A stretch of DNA of 64,000 nucleotides from the NCBI GenBank assembly GCA_030761205.1, contig JAULJL010000002.1, positions 42,558,814 to 42,622,813 on the forward strand. Reading direction: 5' to 3'. Shown here piece after piece: positions 25,463 to 37,128 of the stretch. Source of the stretch: Fremontodendron californicum. Taxonomy: Eukaryota > Streptophyta > Magnoliopsida > Malvales > Malvaceae. Both the position numbers and the translations under genes were made by a program. How positions within the stretch are numbered: position 1 is the stretch's first letter; each line of letters begins with the position of its first letter. Below the pieces are notes generated by a model. It ran no database searches. It saw nothing but the letters and a program-made list of their open reading frames with translations, and was not told where the DNA came from.

Positions 25463-27300
25463 TGTTGTACGGATATATATGTCTTCGCATTTCTTGATCG
25501 TTTCTCTTATGCGCTTGTTTGCTCCACCGGAAGCGTTTGAATGGGTTCCGTTGTGGCGTTTGTCTTTCTTGTTTTTTCTTCCTTTTATTTTAATTTTTTT
25601 TTCCTTTTTTAATAGCGTATAGCAGTAGTTTTTTCTTTTTCTTTTTTGCTAGGTCCTGTAAAATTATAAAAATATGATAAGATACCCATTAATTTTTATT
25701 CTCTATACTTAAAGCCTTTTTCTTCGGCCAAGTTTAATTGATTCACAAATTATAAACTTTATATCCTTAATAACCAAAATTGTGGTTGCTTTATGCAGAA
25801 AAAAAAATGCATTTTTTGTGATTAAAAATAAAATCTCTTCTGAGTCTTGAATCAATAAGAGAGCTATTGATTTATGTTTATAGATATATTTTGTTTAAAT
25901 GGTTAATGAGACTACTAAGATTATAACATAATATATAACTTTATTAAAACCTTAAAAAAACCAATTTAAATGATCGTTTTGCTTATGAATATGTTTATAA
26001 ATGAACTTCAAAGTCCATCCCATTTATATTTTTAGACTACCTCAACCTGAACAAGCCTCCAACTTAAAATATATTTTTAAAGGATTTTTATTGACCAATT
26101 GTAAATAATTGAGCTTAAATAAAATCAGGCGTGCTGTAAAGATCATTTTTTAGACTTATATGAATTATGATATGCAATGAGGTCAATCGAATAATCATAG
26201 GATACAATGAATCTTTGTTTGATTTCAATTTATACTATTAAAATCAAATCATTAAACACTTTTTAATAAGTGACAAAATCATCTCTTCTATACATTATTT
26301 TGTGCAAATAAAATTATATATAAGAAACTTAATATATTTAAAAAATGAGAGGGAAGAATAAGATTTATATTCAGTTAGATAAAATTGAAATTAATTTTGA
26401 TATCTCTATTTATAAATATGTTAATCAAGAGTTATAATTATTTAATTTTGTTGACTTATTTAATCAATTTGTATATTCATTGAATTCACGTGTTTTGAAA
26501 TCCAACAGGTGCCATTAACAATCACTTATAAGTAAAAAAAAAAAACATTTTTTGAAAAAATGTTGAATTCATTTGGAATGACACTAACCATTGCAATCAA
26601 AAGTTGTCAAAATTGAAATAGAATATTGGAATGCTTTTGAGAGCAATTGAATGCCCTTTTGTATTTTTAATTCCATATACAATTTTTAATTATGACATAA
26701 CACTTTGAGAAATATGATTATAAAAATTAAAATTTAATGAAGTAAACTTTTGAGATGACAAAACAAATTAAAAAAAAAAAATACATTAAAATGATAACTT
26801 ACCTATTGATATTTAACAACTTATTAGTTTGATGAAAGTACAATTTGGATTTCTAATATTTAATCGAGCTTGAAAATAATAAAATGATTTTTATAGATTT
26901 GAAATCATAGTTTCTTTTTTCCTAAATAATAATTCATATAAAAATAGCTATTCAAGCTAGTATCATTTAAAATTAAATGTTTAAGTGAAAGGGAGAAATT
27001 TTTTGTCAACAATTAGCTTAAACTATCAAACATACTGGTGAAATTTATTGCAAACATAATTTAAGTATTTAATCATGGAGTTTGCTCCAATGATTTTGAT
27101 GATTTGAAAATACTAAAAAAAAAATGAAGCTGAATTGAAGTTTCCTACAAAAACTTACATGCTCAATTGTTAAATTTAGAAACAACGGGGGATCAAGAAG
27201 GAATAATGCCAAATGTATAATTGGAAGTAATAGCCAATACATAAAACTCAAAGGACCAGATTATAATTTCCCCGGAAACCATGACCCGCGAGATAAACTC
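25463..27300. other. Intergenic between the divergent SMG1 and DPH3 genes
   Basis: About 1.8 kb of AT-rich DNA that separates two genes transcribed away from each other. The right edge of the SMG1 gene (25463-25600) is richer in GC and probably holds its 5' UTR and core promoter. I see no reading frame with coding character and no clear transposon ends. Confidence 0.5.
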
Positions 27301-27322
27301 ATAAACCGACCTAAAAAGGTCG

Positions 27323-27341
27323 CTATATAAACAAACCCTAA
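27323..27341 (+). promoter_or_regulatory. DPH3: TATA box and telo-box of DPH3
   Basis: CTATATAAAC at 27323 is a good TATA box, about 110 nt before the ATG. It is followed at 27333-27341 by AAACCCTAA, the plant telo-box, which is frequent near the start of genes for the translation apparatus (established knowledge); its activity here is inference. Confidence 0.55.
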
Positions 27342-27436
27342 AACCCAAATCATCAAAAATCAAAATAGTCCTCGTCTTCACAAACTCTGCGCAACCTCGC
27401 AAAAAAGAAAACCTGCAACTTTGATCAGCCTGAACG

Positions 27437-27685
27437 ATGTCGTACGACGACGTGGAGATAGAGGACATGCAGTGGAACGAGGAGTTGCAGGCGTTTACGT
27501 ATCCATGCCCGTGCGGCGATCTATTCCAGATCACGAAAGAAGAGCTAAAACTTGGCGAGGAAATCGCCCGTTGCCCAAGCTGTTCTCTCTACATTACGGT
27601 CATCTACAACGCCGAGGACTTCGCCGACAACAAATCCAAGAACAACCTCGAGCCTCAAAAAGGGCAAGCCGTCGCCGTTGCTTGA
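27437..27685 (+). CDS. DPH3: DPH3, CSL-type zinc-finger protein of diphthamide synthesis
   Basis: Complete intronless gene for 82 residues. DPH3 is the small iron- or zinc-binding electron donor for the DPH1/DPH2 radical enzyme that begins diphthamide formation on elongation factor 2; it is also linked to Elongator. The protein opens MSYDDVEIEDMQWNEEL, the classical DPH3 start, and carries the CSL zinc finger: YPCPCGDLFQI with two Cys about residues 24-26, then ARCPSCSLYITVIY with two Cys about 48-51. The length matches the family. The start is fixed by this conserved N-terminus and by the TATA box about 110 nt upstream. Confidence 0.95.
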   Translation: MSYDDVEIEDMQWNEELQAFTYPCPCGDLFQITKEELKLGEEIARCPSCSLYITVIYNAEDFADNKSKNNLEPQKGQAVAVA

Positions 27686-27954
27686 GACTTTTCAAGTCAT
27701 TATTATTTCTCTGTTTTTCTTTTAATTTCGATTAATTCCGTATGTGATGTGCATTGGCATTGATGAGAGAAAGATTAATTTTTATGTAAGTCATTGTCGT
27801 GAGATTTCTTCTTTATCTGCGGTTGTATTTGATTGAACACTGTAAACCAATTTGATCTCTTCAATACAAATGAGATGCATATTTTTAATTTGTTTGAAAT
27901 TTGAAGTTAAAAAGCTATCCCTTCTCACAGCATTCGTAGAATAATAGAATGCTG

Positions 27955-28136
27955 CGTATATAACGTCCTGAAAACTTTTTATTCTTTTCATTTTAGTCGT
28001 CCCCAAATCTGATTAGAATCATGTGTTAGGGATGAATTTATATAACGTCCTGAAAACTTTTAAAGTTTTAACATCAGGGACGTTTAACTTTAATTGTCCC
28101 CTTAATTCGTCCCTATAAATCTGTAATTTTGTAGTG
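27955..28136. mobile_element. CACTA-type transposon end, fragment
   Basis: Ends at TGTAATTTTGTAGTG, whose complement is CACTACAAAATTACA, a typical plant CACTA (En/Spm-type) terminus. Inside it are repeats of GGGAC(G/A) such as TTCGTCCCTATAAA and GGGACGTTTAACT, and two direct copies of ATAACGTCCTGAAAACTTT (near 27959 and 28043), resembling sub-terminal repeats. I found no opposite CACTA end, so this looks truncated. Confidence 0.45.
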
Positions 28137-28840
28137 TATATTTATATCAGTACCAGCGCCAATTGCCATGCCTACATCAGCTGCAAATCTTTGATCCTCT
28201 CATCTTTTTCACTGGATCTATCTTTTTTTTTTTTCTCTTCTAAATCAATATTTATAAAGACTCAAAAGGGTGATACAAAAATTACAGAACATCATCAGCG
28301 ACTCATAACAGAAGGTTAATTTAACCTGCGATGCGAGGGTTTCAATCGGGTTGAAACAAAAATTTAGCAACAAAAATAAAAAAAGAAACCTTCGAACTTC
28401 ATTGAATTGAAGACATTAACACTCTCCAAGCCCAAAGCTAAACTACTATTCTAATTTCAAATTTCTAAAGCTTCTAGTCAGCTTAAAAGAGAAGAATACT
28501 ACCATTTTATGACGGCAAAGTCCGAACAATCCCGGCAAAAGTTATCAGAAGGATTTTTCTTTTTCACCTTTGAACTGCTCGAATTTGGAAAATTTTCCTG
28601 CTAATTCTACTGCTAGCAAAGTTGTTTCTCATATACCGACATTGATAATTATCTGTTTAGGTTCCATTTTTGGCTTATTAGCACTTTGGTATTCTGTTAT
28701 TGGAACATAAATAGCCAATGTAGATCTCTACGTTACATGGGTTCTTCTGTGACATGGACAATATAGTGGGCTTTATTGATGCAAAGCTTTCGGAGCTGGA
28801 GATGAAATCAGAAATGAAGGCAAATTCCTTCTTAGGTACC
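28137..28840. other. Intergenic, no gene seen
   Basis: Sequence between the CACTA-like end and the hAT element. One plus-strand stretch near 28630-28700 reads ICLGSIFGLLALWYS before a stop. It might be a remnant upstream of the DUF716 relic, but I could not confirm this. Confidence 0.35.
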
Positions 28841-28848
28841 ATGTTGAA

Positions 28849-29372
28849 CAGTGTTGTCAAAGGCGCAAGGCGCACTTTAGGCGCTAGAACCCTTATATTA
28901 TCTTAGGCGCAAGTGCCCGCCTGAGTGAAGTAAGGCACAATATGTATATATGTGTGTTTTTGTATGTGTGTCTGTGTATATATATGTATATATATATAAT
29001 AAGCTTAAGATATATGATAATAAACTCTAAAGAGTGGTCCAGTTTATCTACAAAACATGCAAAAAAGATTTTTTTTTCCAATATGCATGATTTTCTTATG
29101 GTCTCATATCTGTTGTTGAATACTCAAATATTCAGAAGTGGAGAGTTTGATACTACCACCTTCTTACTAGTAAAGGTATATCTAATTAAAAAAGTTAAAA
29201 TAAAGAAGTTAAAAGAGAACTTCAATCAGGCGGATTTTTTTTATGCCTATCGCCTTATAAAAAAGAGCGCCTGATCAAATGAGCCTCACCCTAAAGGGTC
29301 TGAGGCGCTTTTGTTATCTAACGCTGAGGTGCAAGGGGTAGGCGCGCCTAAGCGCACGCCTTGACAACACTG
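28849..29372. mobile_element. hAT-like non-autonomous element with 8-bp TSD
   Basis: Ends CAGTGTTGTCAAAGGCG and CGCCTTGACAACACTG are inverted repeats. The flanks ATGTTGAA (28841-28848) and ATGCTGAA (29373-29380) form an 8-bp target duplication with one mismatch. The sub-terminal parts are rich in GGCGC; the middle is AT-rich with a (TA)n/(TG)n run near 28940-28997. The 524 bp carry no transposase. CA(G)TG ends and 8-bp TSD fit the hAT superfamily. Confidence 0.8.
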
Positions 29373-29739
29373 ATGCTGAATTCTCCAAAGTATTATGTTC
29401 AACTAAACTGGAAGCGGATATTGATTTAATTAATTGTTGTAATTCTTTTACTTGATTTTTTCTTCACAATTTGATATATTTACCAGTTATCGATGCCCTC
29501 CGCTGGCCAAGAATAAAAACAAGTTAAATGTGTCAAAATCTGGAAAATTTGAGTCAATATTTGACTTGTAGTAGCTATTTGAAGTGATTGTAAATTAGAT
29601 TGGTATGCAAATTTTGAGATTTTGAAGGATTGTTTCAGTTGATAAATATAACATCTAGTAGGTCATTTTATAGTTGGATTTTCCGGGTCTTCCATAGATG
29701 CAAGCTCATTTTTATCTTATCTTTTTCCCTGTTAGTAAT

Positions 29740-30977
29740 TTCACCCAAGTTTTAAACCTCCCTTTTCTTTTCTTTGCTTTCGAACTTGATGGCTTCGAGC
29801 ATGCAAGCAGATTTCTCCATCTTGCCATATTTGCAGGTTTCACTCTTTCTGCTGAATTAACTCAATCATCTGAGATTCTATCAGCTGTTCCGGGAATTCT
29901 TGTGGCCTCTGTTTTTGGTCAGGAGCTTTTCTTTCTCCATTTCCACTCAGCTGATCATTGTTGGACTTGAAGGCCATTACCACTGGCTCTTGCAGCTCAT
30001 AGTTTTTGTCTCTTCTGGCAGCTTTAGCAGCAATCTTTCTACCAACTAGTTTTTCTACGGTTCTTGTTCTTTCGATTTCTGTTGTATTTCCAGGGCTGTT
30101 GGTTTATGAACATGGGATTTGTGTTATGGACTCCTGAGTTTGTTCCACAAGGATGTATTATGCAGTTGACTGAAAGTAGCAGTGACTTGTAACTAGGACG
30201 GTAAATGAATCGGGCTTGAACAATAAGATTTTTATTCGTGTTCGTTTATTTAATTTTGAATTTGTTTGTGTTCGGTTTGTATTTGTTAAGGATTTTAAAA
30301 TTGTGTTCGAGCTTTGTTCGTTTAAAATTGCGTGTGTTTATGTTCGTAAAAATATGTTCATGAACAATAAACAAACAAATTTAACAAATAAATAAAAAAA
30401 ATCAATTTAAAATATAATAAAATTTTAAAACAAATAATGTTAATTATATTATAAGTAAATAAAATAAAATAATTATATTATATTATTATTTATATTGTAA
30501 TCGAATAATAAACGAGTTTTAAATAATTTATTAAATGAATTTTAAATTATTCATAAATGAGTTTGTTTGTAAACATAAATGATCTGAACATATTTTATTC
30601 GTATTTGGTTCGTTAGTAAATGAACCTTAAAATCATGTTCAAAATTTGTTTATTTAGCTTGATAAACGAATATAAACGAACAAAAATCGAATTATTTACA
30701 CTGTTCGTCGAACGCTCTATTCATTTAGACCTCTACTTATAACTCACATGAAGCCGATGTCAGGGCTAGAGTATTGGCCAACTTGCAATTCAGCTGCATA
30801 CTTTCTGGAATTTTGATATTCACTGAATTCACCTGCTTGAAATTTGCTGGAAAATGCATCCCAAAGGCACAATCATCTGAATATGAGCAACTTCGCATCA
30901 GAGGCAGCGATGTCCCTGTAATTATTGATAGTCTCAAGCGAACTAATCCTTCGGTGTTACTTTTAATAAAGATGTAA
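29740..30977 (+). pseudogene. DUF716 (TMEM45-like) membrane protein pseudogene, split by a hAT insertion
   Basis: Reading across frames gives GFEHASRFLHLAIFAGF, SVFGQELFFLHFHSADH, GLEGHYHWLLQLIVF, FQGCWFMNMGFVLWTPEF and, beyond the insertion, HEADVRARVLANLQFSC and GSDVPVIIDSLKRTNP. These are the successive conserved segments of plant DUF716 proteins, multi-pass membrane proteins of unknown function. Frameshifts lie after FHSADH (near 29960), after LIVF (near 30010) and before FQGCW (near 30090). The coding order is interrupted at 30194-30735 by a transposon, and the segment expected after ESSSD is shortened. The N-terminal third is not recognisable. This is a dead copy; the parent gene is elsewhere. 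Confidence 0.8.
30194..30735. mobile_element. hAT-like element inserted in the DUF716 pseudogene
   Basis: Ends TAGGACGGTAAATGA and TCATTTAGACCTCTA are degenerate inverted repeats. Flanks CTTGTAAC (30186-30193) and CTTATAAC (30736-30743) give an 8-bp TSD with one mismatch. The interior has repeated TTCGTTTATT/TTGTTTGTGTTCG motifs and no gene. The interrupted protein homology on both sides proves that it is an insertion. Confidence 0.8.
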
Positions 30978-30999
30978 CCCGCCATCAATAACAAAGAAA

Positions 31000-31727
31000 T
31001 TGGATCACAGCCATAAATAGATTGAGCTGGTCAAAGGCCCACGTAAGTTTGAGTAGGCCGAAGGCTTTTCGTTTTCTTTTAATCATTTTGCATTATTGGC
31101 AGAAAATAGAAATGAAATTTATTTCAAAGATTAATTTAATTATCTTTTGGATAATCCAAAAAAAGATTAATTTATTTTTGGTGATTATCCAAAAAATATT
31201 TCTTCTATCAATAATAGTTTTTATTTTTGGTGAAAAAAAATAAGAGCATAAATGATAAAAGAACCCAAAATATTTATATGGGTTGAATTTATGTTATAAT
31301 GTTACAAAAGATTATATATAAAAAATAAAAAAAAGCATAGACAGTTTAATTGACCTGGTTCAGTGAGGCAGTGTAACTATACTTGTATTGTATCTTTTGA
31401 ATTAGGTTTTGATTAAATTTGTGAAACAAGAAAATAGCCTTAACAAATGGGGAAGAGAATGAGATTTTATGAAATTAAAAAAAATGGGCAAATTAAGTCA
31501 TCACTAGTCACCAGGCTAGACCAGACGTTTCAGATCACTCACTTTCCTGGAAGCTGCTTCACAATAATGCATTATTGTCCCCACAATCTTCCTTCACATG
31601 GGCATATGCCTACTTTGTGGTTGGGTTCCACAACTTTTGCACCAAATATTCTTTTCCACACAGTTCTATATCAAAGTTTATTACAATTTTTTCAAAAGTT
31701 TTGTAGTATATTCAAAGTTTTGTTATA
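31000..31727. other. Intergenic, no gene seen
   Basis: AT-rich sequence between the DUF716 relic and a minisatellite. Short frames here show no domain. Confidence 0.45.
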
Positions 31728-32050
31728 AAAGTTATCCAAATGATAAAATTATAAAAATTATCAAAATCATATTGAAGGTTATTAAAATTATATCGAATGT
31801 TATCAAAATTACTTTAAAAATTATCAAATTGTGTTCAAGATTACTAAAACAATTACAAAAATTATCAAAATTATATAAATGTTATCAAAATTATTACAAA
31901 TGTTATCAAAATTATATCAAAACTTATCAAAATTATATCAAAGTTACCAAAATCATATGAAAAATTATCAAAAGGTTATCGAAATTATATCAAAAGTTAT
32001 CGAAATTATATCAACTGTCACCAAAATTATATTAAAGATTATCAAAAATA
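31728..32050. repeat. 21-bp AT-rich minisatellite
   Basis: About fifteen degenerate copies of a unit near GTTATCAAAATTATATCAAAA. In one frame it gives a heptad-like series (LSKLYQN, LSKLYQS, and so on), which explains the long plus-strand frames here; they are not genes. Confidence 0.8.
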
Positions 32051-32082
32051 AAATTACACCAAAAGTTAATTATTATTGTTTA

Positions 32083-32297
32083 ATATTATTTCAAAATCTT
32101 ATTATTATTGTTTTTAACAATAAATTTGGAAGTTTTGTTCTCATAAAATTTTTTAATAAAAATAAGAAAATAGATAGATTCTTAACTAATAAATATTTTT
32201 CTAATATTATTTCAAAACCTTATTATTATTGTTTTTAACAATAAATTTGGAAGTGTTTTTCTCATAAAAGAAATTAATAAGAAAATAGATAAATAAA
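32083..32297. repeat. Tandem duplication of about 120 bp
   Basis: The segment beginning TTATTTCAAAATCTTATTATT near 32083 and containing AACAATAAATTTGGAAGT recurs near 32205 with few differences, including the following TCTCATAAAA and AAGAAAATAGATA. Confidence 0.75.
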
Positions 32298-32666
32298 AAT
32301 TTGTCAATTTTTAATTTAAATAAAAAAATTACTTTAACAAGAACTTTAATGTTTAAAAGAAAAAGAAAAATAATGGATATTTTATTGATTTAATAAAAAA
32401 ATCAATAATTAAGGATTAAATAATTAATTTAATAAATTATTAAGTACATATGTGTTGTTCAATATTTGCACTTTTAGAAGTTATATTTTAATATAAAAAA
32501 AATTAATTAATATAATAATAAAAGATAGAAACCATTTATTAATGTATGCATAGTTTTTCTAATATTTCTATGTATATCCCTCCCTTATCCCATCCCTAGT
32601 CTTTCAAACTCAATTAAATAATTAATTAAATTTCCCGTTGAAGAATGCATTAAGTCTTTAATTCTC

Positions 32667-32669
<3 letters not shown>

Positions 32670-32720
<51 letters not shown>
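32670..32720. repeat. (AT)n microsatellite
   Basis: About 51 bp of uninterrupted AT dinucleotides. Confidence 0.95.
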
Positions 32721-32722
<2 letters not shown>

Positions 32723-33121
32723 TTAATTTATTTCTACAGACAATGACCTTTTACCTTTCCGTGTCGTGAAGTTTAGGTTATTGATTTCTTGTGGAATAAT
32801 GAAGACGACTTCTGAGTTCTGACTTATTGATCTTTAATAATTAAAAAAGTCTATAGCAATATTTTATTTTCCAAGCAATAATTTTTATGGAGAATATTGA
32901 TTTAACAAAATTATTATTGCCAATTTGACATATGCAGAAACAAAAACATTAGCTCCCAATGGAACATGACATTATTGTTACTAAGATTAAATATTTTTGC
33001 ACTAAATAAGATAAAAAAAAACTAAAGTTTACATACATTATTTTAGGTAGAAGAAGAAACATAAATATATAAATTGCCATTTTGATTCCATGCTTATTGA
33101 TCTCTCTCTCTACAGTGTTAA

Positions 33122-35030
33122 TTAACAGACGTAAAGCTTGGAAGATAGCCTTGGAGTAACGGTAACCACCAATGGTGTAGCTTTAGGGAGAGTTAATGCA
33201 GGGCTTTCAGTCATGTCGACTGGCTTGTCTGAGACTGTCCCTAATTCGAACCCATGAAGCAGCCGAGCCAATGCTAAATGCAGGATTTGAAGCGCAAACG
33301 TGACACCTGGACACATCCTTCTACCAGAACCAAATGGTATAAACTCAAAATTTTGACCCCTTACATCAAACTCGGCATGTTCATTAAGGAACCGTTCAGG
33401 CACAAATTCTGAAGGCTTTTCCCAAACGTTTGGGTCTCGCATTAATTTCCACAGGTTAACAAGAAGTCGAGTGCCTGCTGGAACATGGAAACCAGATACT
33501 GTACAATCCTCCATGGCTTCTCTTGGTGCTGAGAGAGGGGCGGCTGGGTATAACCTCAATGCTTCCTTGACGATGGCTAGCAAATATGGGAGGTTCTTTA
33601 TATCTGATTCCTCCACTTGCCGATCCTTTCCTACCTGAGCTTCAAGTTCATCCTGAGCCTTCTTTATCACATGGCGGTTGTTCAATAGCAAGGATAGTGC
33701 CCATGTAAGTGTAAGCACAGTCGTGTCATTACCACCCAAGAGAAGACTCTGCAATCAAAATAGCCTTATAGTTATCGTCAAAATAGTTAATTTTGTTCCC
33801 GTGATGGCCAGAAAGGAAGATTTGCCAATTGTCAAATATGATTAAACACTTAAAAAATTTTAAATTATAATTTTTTACCATACTTTTTAAAGATATTTTT
33901 TTTCAACCCAAACTTTTTTTAACTTAAATTTTTTTTAACTAGCCCTATGTCAGCTAGACTTACTTTATAACCAAATTCACACATTTGGTATTTTACTTTT
34001 GAAACAATTATATGGAGCTTAAGTTTACTAATGAATTAACATTAATAGCTAATTAATGGGAATTTATTAGTTTCCAAGCATCATCAACACATACCTGACA
34101 AGTAGCTTTGATTGTAATATCTGCCTCTTTAGTTGAAGTATTGCCAACGTCCAAGATAGACAGCATTACATCAATGAAATCTTTTTCGCCTTTGGTATCT
34201 CCTGCGACCCTCCTTTCACGATGTTCATTCACCCAGCTTCCAAGCACATAATCCAACTCCTTTGCAGTTTTCTTAAATTTGCTTATCGTTCCTGTCAGAA
34301 CATCAATCCAGCCAAGAAAAGGAATTGCATCTGAAACCGTGATCAACCCCGCCAGGTAAAAGAATTCATTCAAGGCCTTTTGGCATCGCTTAGATTCCTC
34401 GTCATTTCTCCCATCAGGGCCACCATATCTTTTACCAGTCATCATCTTCACTATAACATTCATTGCTAAACCTGAAAACTTGTCCTTCATTTGCACCACA
34501 GCAACGCCTCCATTCTCCACTGATTCCTCGTATAACTCTTTAAGGAAATAGTTGATTTCTGTTTCCCGAACATCCTTGAGTAACTCGAGTCGACGATTAG
34601 AGAGGAGCTCAAACGTCGCTATTTTCCTTGTATGGCGCCAATAGGGTCCATAAGGAGCTGAACCCATCAAGGCATGGTCGTAGCCCATAAGCTTTGCGGC
34701 TAAGGTTCTTGGGCGTGTAGGGAAGACCTTGTCATTGGTCGTGAAACATTCTTTTATAACGTCCCAGCTACTCACCACAAGTGTTTGATGGATCCCAAGG
34801 CGGATCATGAAGGCAGATCCATACTCGTCAGCCAAAGAACCAAGTTTTCTATGTATAAGCTGGTTTTTTCCAAAAAGATGAAGGTGACCAAGCACAGGCC
34901 GAGCTCCCGCTGGCTCCGGTGGCGGTCTTTTATGCTGTTTCTTGTTGCCTTTTACTCTGCTGATAGCCCCAAAGATGAAGAAGATAATTACAGCGAAAAG
35001 AAGTGCAAAAACGATTGTGGAGAATTCCAT
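33122..35030 (-). CDS. CYP82: Cytochrome P450, CYP82 family, two exons
   Basis: Membrane-anchored haem monooxygenase of the endoplasmic reticulum; CYP82 enzymes act in specialised metabolism (coumarins, alkaloids, flavones, terpenoid-type defence). The substrate here is unknown. Exons 35030-34095 and 33748-33122 join in phase 0 to about 520 residues, the usual length. An N-terminal hydrophobic anchor (residues 4-24) is followed by the hinge RPPPEPAGARP. The I-helix motif is GGNDTT near 317-322, ExxR is KEALR near 373-377, PERF is at about 429-432, and the haem loop FIPFGSGRRMCPG has the Cys ligand near 458. The intron position just before SLLLGGNDTT is the one conserved in CYP82 genes. All key residues are present, so it looks functional. 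A TATA box is at 35088-35094. Confidence 0.95.
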
Positions 35031-35087
35031 GGTGATTAATCTATTGTGATGAACCCAATTGCAAAATTCAAAGTGCTTCCCTTTTGA

Positions 35088-35094
35088 ATTTATA
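35088..35094 (-). promoter_or_regulatory. TATA box of the CYP82 gene
   Basis: GCTATAAATTC on the minus strand, about 58 nt before the ATG at 35030, implying a short 5' UTR. Confidence 0.5.
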
Positions 35095-35517
35095 GCAAAA
35101 ATATGAGTAAATAGTGGTCATAATTTTTGGGAGACATATTCTTTTGATCTGAATTAAATATAGAAACAAATTGGTTTTCTACATCCGTCTGATACGTGTT
35201 ATTAATTGACTGCTATTACGTGTCCTGTTTTCAATAAAATTATTTTTTTAATTGATAAAAAATAATTAATTTTGTAAAAATAAAATAATTCATAAAAACA
35301 TTTAATCTACTAATAGATTTTTTTTTTAAAGTACTATAATTCTCATTAATTTTATTAAAAGACATCATTTTTTATGCAAACAAATAAAAAAAAAAGCATA
35401 TTAAATTAAAATAAAATTTTATAATTATGAAACGATATGAACATATGAATTTAAACAAAATCTTACTTGAAAGACTAAAATTATATGGTCGATGGTTGAA
35501 CTTAATTAACGTGTAAA

Positions 35518-35804
35518 GATTAAAAGGAAAAAAAAAATAGATAAAGATGTCTAATACTCGGTTGCGAATTGCACACTATTTTTTCCTATTACTTATAGGA
35601 AAACAAAAGTTAAAATAAAAATATTAGATGCACTTTTTTCAATAAAATTATTTTTTAATTTGATAAAAGAAAATTAAATAATTATTTAGATTATAATTTA
35701 AATTAATTTTATAAAAATAAAATAAAAGAATATTAACGATTGCCTATTTTAATTAACTTATAAAGATTAAAGAGAAAAAAATCAGATAAATTAAAGATGA
35801 CTAA
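35518..35804. repeat. Local duplication upstream of CYP82
   Basis: The block ending GATGTCTAATACTCGGTTGC and AATTGCACAC (35548-35576) recurs as GATGACTAA at 35796-35804, broken by the Harbinger-like element, and resumes at 37129 with TAATACTCGGTTGCGAATTG. The two copies show that the region was duplicated before the transposon landed. Confidence 0.7.
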
Positions 35805-37128
35805 GGGTCCATTTGGATGAGCGGTGAGATTGACTCTGGTAAGATTAAAAACAGCGGTGGAAGTGAAATTAGTTACTGTAACGGTGAGATTGAGTACTGT
35901 AGCGGTGAGATTAAAATCAGTGATAGGATATATGTTTGGATTCAAAAGCAGCGATAACGGTGAGATAAATTATAGTGAAAAAAGAAAATAACCATTAAGG
36001 ACATTAAATTAAAATATGTATATATAATAAATAATTATAAAATACTAAAATTATATTCATATTAAATAATAAAATATATATTAAAATTATATTAATGTTA
36101 ATTATAATAATTAAAATCCTATTTATATAAAAAAATAAAAAAATAAAAAAAAATATAGTTTAAAAAATAATATTTTTTATTTATGTAATTACTTATTTTT
36201 AATAATCATATTAATTATAATAATAAAATATATGTTTATTAATTTTATTATATAATAATAAAATTTATTAATTATATTAAATTAAAAATTATTTCATCTT
36301 TAAATAAAAAATCATAATAAATAGATAAATAAAAGTTAAATTAAAAAAAAAAAGGACAAAGTTGTCCAATGTCCTCCCACTGGAGGGCATTGTTATCCAC
36401 TGGAGTTTGAAGCTCCAGTGGATAACCAAGGCGCCAGCATGGTGAAGCCATGCTCACCGTGCTGATGCCTTGACACCCAAACGGTGAGTGCAACCCGATT
36501 GGAGCCAAAAAGTGCCTCAATCGGGCCACACCGACGCTTCGATTGCTTCCAAACAAAGCTTAAGAGTCCATTTGGATCCCACTGGTGCCCCAGTCCAGTG
36601 GGATCCAAGACAGATTTTAGGGGGATTTTCCCCCTAACCGGTTTCACTTCCACTAGAGGTGTGTTTGGATCACCTCCAGTGGAGGTGTCCATCGGACTGG
36701 AGCTCCAGTGGAGGGGGTAATTCTCCTTTTACCCCCTCCACTTTTTTTTTAATTAATTTTTTTAATTTTAATTTTAATTTTAAAATTATTTATTTTTTAA
36801 TTTTTAGTTTTATTTTTTAACATAAATATATTTTTAATTTTTTAAGTATTATTTAACATAAATATAATTTTAATATATATTTTATTATTTAATATAAATA
36901 TATTTTTAATTATTTATTATATATAATTATATATACACATTTTAATCTAATACCCTTAATAGTCATTTTACTTTCTCACTATAATTCACCTCACTGTCAC
37001 CGCTATGTTTGAATCCAAACACATATCCCACCATTGATTTTAATCTTACCGCTACAGTACATAATCTCACCGCCACTGCTGCTTTTAATCTCACCGGAGC
37101 TAATCTCACATCTCATCGAAATGGACCC
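35805..37128. mobile_element. PIF/Harbinger-like element with 3-bp TSD, nested content
   Basis: Starts GGGTCCATTTGGATGAG and ends CTCATCGAAATGGACCC, an inverted pair. TAA stands on both sides (35802-35804 and 37129-37131), and the sequence on either side forms one continuous copy of a block seen intact at 35548, so the ends are precise. Long sub-terminal repeats of GCGGTGAGATT and CTGTAGCGGTGAGATTA occur on the left and their complements on the right. The core at about 36350-36745 is much richer in GC, with repeated CCAGTGG/CCACTGG and another GAGTCCATTTGGATCCC, suggesting a nested second element. No transposase frame. Confidence 0.8.

Noticed and set aside
31598..32238. Two overlapping frames of about 120 residues
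   Set aside because: Products of the 21-bp minisatellite and the following duplication.
36393..36692. 99-residue minus-strand frame in GC-rich DNA
   Set aside because: Lies inside the core of the Harbinger-like element, where inverted CCAGTGG/CCACTGG repeats keep frames open on both strands. No domain.
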